Positions 61,945-64,000 of a DNA stretch of 64,000 bases are shown one piece after another. The DNA is from Bin5 sp965218625. GTDB lineage: Bacteria > Chloroflexota > Anaerolineae > Caldilineales > Caldilineaceae. The number at the start of each line of letters is the position of its first letter. Positions within the stretch are counted from its first letter, which is position 1. The stretch spans positions 186,001-250,000 of the forward strand of contig CBDCLG010000009.1 in assembly GCA_965218625.1 (NCBI GenBank), in the 5' to 3' direction. The notes under the pieces are model-generated. The model saw only the letters and a program-made list of their open reading frames with translations. It made no database searches and was not told where the DNA came from. Both the position numbers and the translations under genes were made by a program.

Positions 61945-62784
61945 ATGATTGTGGACATCCATACCCATTGTATCCAGCCCGAGCACGTCAGTGATTACGC
62001 TCACCGCTCTATGGAACGGGCCGGTTACTCACCGATGCAGCCGCTCACACCCGAGGAGTACGCGCGCGGCATGGAACCGGTTGATTTCTCCATCGTGTTT
62101 GGTATCACCGCTACGCAGTCCGGCGTTCGAGTGCCGAACGAGTTCACGGCGGAATGGGTTGGGCACGACCCAACCAAGCGCATCGGTTTCATGACGTTAG
62201 ATGTCTTTGATGGCGGGTCGATTGAGGAAATGCAGCGCGCCAAGGAGGACTTGGGGTTGCGCGGCATCAAGCTATATCCCACATCACACCCGTTTAACCC
62301 GGCGGACACGACGGTCTTTCCCCTCTACGCGGCTGCCCAGCGTCTCCAATTGCCCATCCTGTTCCACATGGGCACGTCGCCCGGCTCGAAGGACGTGACC
62401 GAGTATAGCCATCCGCTGCTCATTGACAAGGTGGCGCGATCCTTTCCCGATCTGAAGATGGTCATCGCGCACTTGGCTCACCCCTGGCAGCGTGAGACGG
62501 CCATCGTCGTCCGCAAGCAGCCGAACGTGTTCACAGACGTTTCAGCGCTGTGGGTACGTCCGTGGGCGGGTCTGCAAGCATTGATCCTCTGTCTCGAATG
62601 GGGAGTGTCCGACAAGCTGCTGTTCGGTTCTGATTTCCCGTTCTGGACCCCGCAGGAGGGCATGGACAAGTTGAGGCGGCTCAACGAACAGGTAGCGGGA
62701 ACACCGTTGCCTCACCTGCCGGACGAAATGATTGAGGGCATCATCCATCGCGATTCGCTCGCCTTGCTCGGGCTCGACAATTGA
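61945..62784 (+). CDS. amidohydrolase family protein (amidohydrolase_2) B
   Basis: A 279-residue paralogue of the gene at 48991-49833, with metal-site landmarks MIVDIHTHC, ILFHMGTSPG, MVIAHLAHPW and LLFGSDFPFW. It ends ...IIHRDSLALLGLDN against IIHRDALALLGLT in copy A. It lies 20 bp after the reductase gene and is co-directional with it and the following dehydrogenase. It probably decarboxylates or hydrolyses an aromatic or cyclic acid. Confidence 0.8.
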   Translation: MIVDIHTHCIQPEHVSDYAHRSMERAGYSPMQPLTPEEYARGMEPVDFSIVFGITATQSGVRVPNEFTAEWVGHDPTKRIGFMTLDVFDGGSIEEMQRAKEDLGLRGIKLYPTSHPFNPADTTVFPLYAAAQRLQLPILFHMGTSPGSKDVTEYSHPLLIDKVARSFPDLKMVIAHLAHPWQRETAIVVRKQPNVFTDVSALWVRPWAGLQALILCLEWGVSDKLLFGSDFPFWTPQEGMDKLRRLNEQVAGTPLPHLPDEMIEGIIHRDSLALLGLDN

Positions 62785-62828
62785 GGCGTGGTCAGTGAAC
62801 GAGGCGTGCAGGCTCTCGGCAGGAGCTG

Positions 62829-63830
62829 ATGATGAAGGCAGCTGTTTGGCACGATTTCAACGACATGCGCATAGAAGAGTTGCCGCGGCCGGAGATTGGG
62901 CCCGGTGAGATACTGGTAGACGTGCGGGTTGCGCAGCCCAGCATCACCGACGTGGAATTCCTGAGTGGCATGTTGGGAGACGAATGGACGATCTATTCGC
63001 GCCACCAGATGCCAGACGTGTTTGGCCACGAATTCAGCGGCGACGTCGTAGAGGTCGCTGGGGACATCACCGGTCTGAAGAAAGGTGATCGAGTGGGAGC
63101 CTTTCTGGGCGGCAATCACCGCGCTTTCGCTCAGTTCATGGCCATCGCAGCCGACCAACTCATCCGATTGCCCGACAATCTGACTTACAATGAGGGCGCC
63201 TGCATCCAGCCGCTGGCCGGCTGCATCAGTGTGGTCAAGCGAGCTCCAGTCCGGCTGGGCGACACGGTTGTTGTCGTTGGCCAAGGGGTGATGGGTTTAG
63301 GTTGCCTGCAAGCCTTTCATGCCGCCGGCGCTGGACGGGTCTTCACCACAGATGTACGCCCCGAAGCCTTGGAACTGTCTCACGAATTAGGAGCTGATGA
63401 GGCCATCGACGCGTCGAAAATGGACCCGGTGCGGCGAGTACGGGAACTGACCGAGGGAGCTGGGGCTGATATCGTGGTCGAATGCGCCGGAGGTAAGCCC
63501 GAGGTTGGCTTGGCCGGAACGAGTTCCGTGGAACAGGCGCTGGCTATGGTACGCCGCGGGGGGACCGTGTGCTTGGTGGCCTTCTACCAGGGATCGCTGA
63601 CGCTGGACATGCACGCCCTGCGACAGACGGACGCGCAAATTATCATTGGCGGTGCCCGGGTGCCGCCTGAGGCGGAGCGAGTTGCGGCGCTAGTGGCCGC
63701 GGGGCGAATTCGCTTGGCGCCGACCGTGACACATGTGCTCAAAGGTCTGGAGGGCCTGCCAGAGGCCTTTGCCATTATGGCGAATAAGGCTGAACGTCAA
63801 GCTATTCAAGCTCAGGTTGAGCTTGAATAA
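62829..63830 (+). CDS. medium-chain dehydrogenase/reductase (zinc alcohol dehydrogenase family)
   Basis: A 333-residue MDR protein (two adjacent ATGs at 62829 and 62832; AGGAG before them). It has a catalytic-domain start (MKAAVWHDFNDMRIEELPRP), the GHE motif (DVFGHEFSGDVVEVAGD) and a Rossmann site (VVVVGQGVMGLGCLQAFHAA). The first zinc-binding cysteine of the family appears as Ser (VAQPSITDVEFLSG), and the four-cysteine structural-zinc lobe is absent. It is the last gene before the right edge; 63831-64000 shows nothing. Confidence 0.8.
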   Translation: MMKAAVWHDFNDMRIEELPRPEIGPGEILVDVRVAQPSITDVEFLSGMLGDEWTIYSRHQMPDVFGHEFSGDVVEVAGDITGLKKGDRVGAFLGGNHRAFAQFMAIAADQLIRLPDNLTYNEGACIQPLAGCISVVKRAPVRLGDTVVVVGQGVMGLGCLQAFHAAGAGRVFTTDVRPEALELSHELGADEAIDASKMDPVRRVRELTEGAGADIVVECAGGKPEVGLAGTSSVEQALAMVRRGGTVCLVAFYQGSLTLDMHALRQTDAQIIIGGARVPPEAERVAALVAAGRIRLAPTVTHVLKGLEGLPEAFAIMANKAERQAIQAQVELE

Positions 63831-64000
63831 GGTGAGGAAGTTAACCTTCACGGAGATTTTGCGTCTGCCTGATCTTGTTAGCCCGCACTTCTTGAGGCGA
63901 GCCAGACTTTTAGAGGTAGCGAACTGCTAGCAAATGCAATCGCTGTTCAAGTCGAGTTCGCACTCTAGGTTCCGTTGACATTTCAGAAGAATGTTCAAAG

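Noticed and set aside
63837..63856. Imperfect palindrome GTGAGGAAGTTAACCTTCAC near the right edge
   Set aside because: Only six outer pairs hold, one of them G-T, and the window ends too soon to judge context.

Overview
The window is GC-rich, densely coded bacterial DNA with short intergenic gaps, many ATG/GTG/TTG starts and several 4-8 bp gene overlaps. The radical SAM/DUF2344 pair at the left edge, Tat-type lipoprotein transporters, lipoproteins with Thr/Pro-rich linkers and a ScyD-like propeller suggest a Chloroflexota bacterium (Caldilinea/Anaerolineae-like). That is an inference from gene style; there is no rRNA or other marker to prove it. One tRNA gene, tRNA-Val(CAC), is present. I saw no CRISPR array, prophage, rRNA or intact transposase.

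Layout. 1-7.5 kb (+): the C-terminal part of a B12-binding-type radical SAM protein and its DUF2344 partner, a tandem family of related multi-pass membrane proteins (four full copies and one 5' remnant), an SPFH/band-7 protein fused in frame to the last copy, and a PA-IL lectin-like anchored protein. 7.5-16.7 kb (-): RraA-like protein, aminotransferase, small conserved protein, RidA, a RelE/ParE-type toxin-antitoxin pair, cytochrome c lipoprotein, M19 dipeptidase, beta-propeller, a very divergent GroEL-like chaperonin and threonine synthase. 17-23 kb (+): an ABC-2 exporter (ATPase and two permeases), purM and an enoyl-CoA hydratase. 23-33.4 kb (mostly -): voltage-gated-type K+ channel, tRNA-Val, a clan-A glycosidase-like lipoprotein, moaB, a phytanoyl-CoA dioxygenase-like protein, a ScyD/HbpS-like secreted protein, a LysM-cytochrome c fusion, a J-like/SH3b membrane protein and a PfkB sugar kinase.

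33.6-45.4 kb is a catabolic/transport locus on the minus strand: M24-M29-M29-M24 enzymes below a dipeptide-type ABC importer, an aspartate-dehydrogenase-like gene and a KDPG aldolase, with a GntR regulator facing the other way. Five genes here are interrupted: in-frame stops in the dehydrogenase (TGA), the binding protein (TAA) and the last few codons of one permease (TGA), and frameshifts in the aldolase and the regulator. The region just before the regulator holds three perfect palindromes. Either the locus is decaying or the assembly is locally poor.

45.4-64 kb (+) is a long run of accessory catabolic genes. First come a VOC protein, an Asp/Glu-racemase-fold enzyme, a creatinase-like M24 protein, a D-threonine-aldolase-like PLP enzyme and an amidohydrolase. 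A second dipeptide-type importer, two Gfo/Idh/MocA oxidoreductases and a sialidase-like propeller follow, then a sugar importer with a strong hairpin after its binding-protein gene. A broken oxidoreductase fragment, a ketopantoate-reductase-like enzyme, a second amidohydrolase and a medium-chain dehydrogenase end the window. None of the three importers has its own ATPase gene here, so they presumably use ATPases encoded elsewhere. The right half looks like scavenging of peptides, amino-acid derivatives and sugars or sugar acids.
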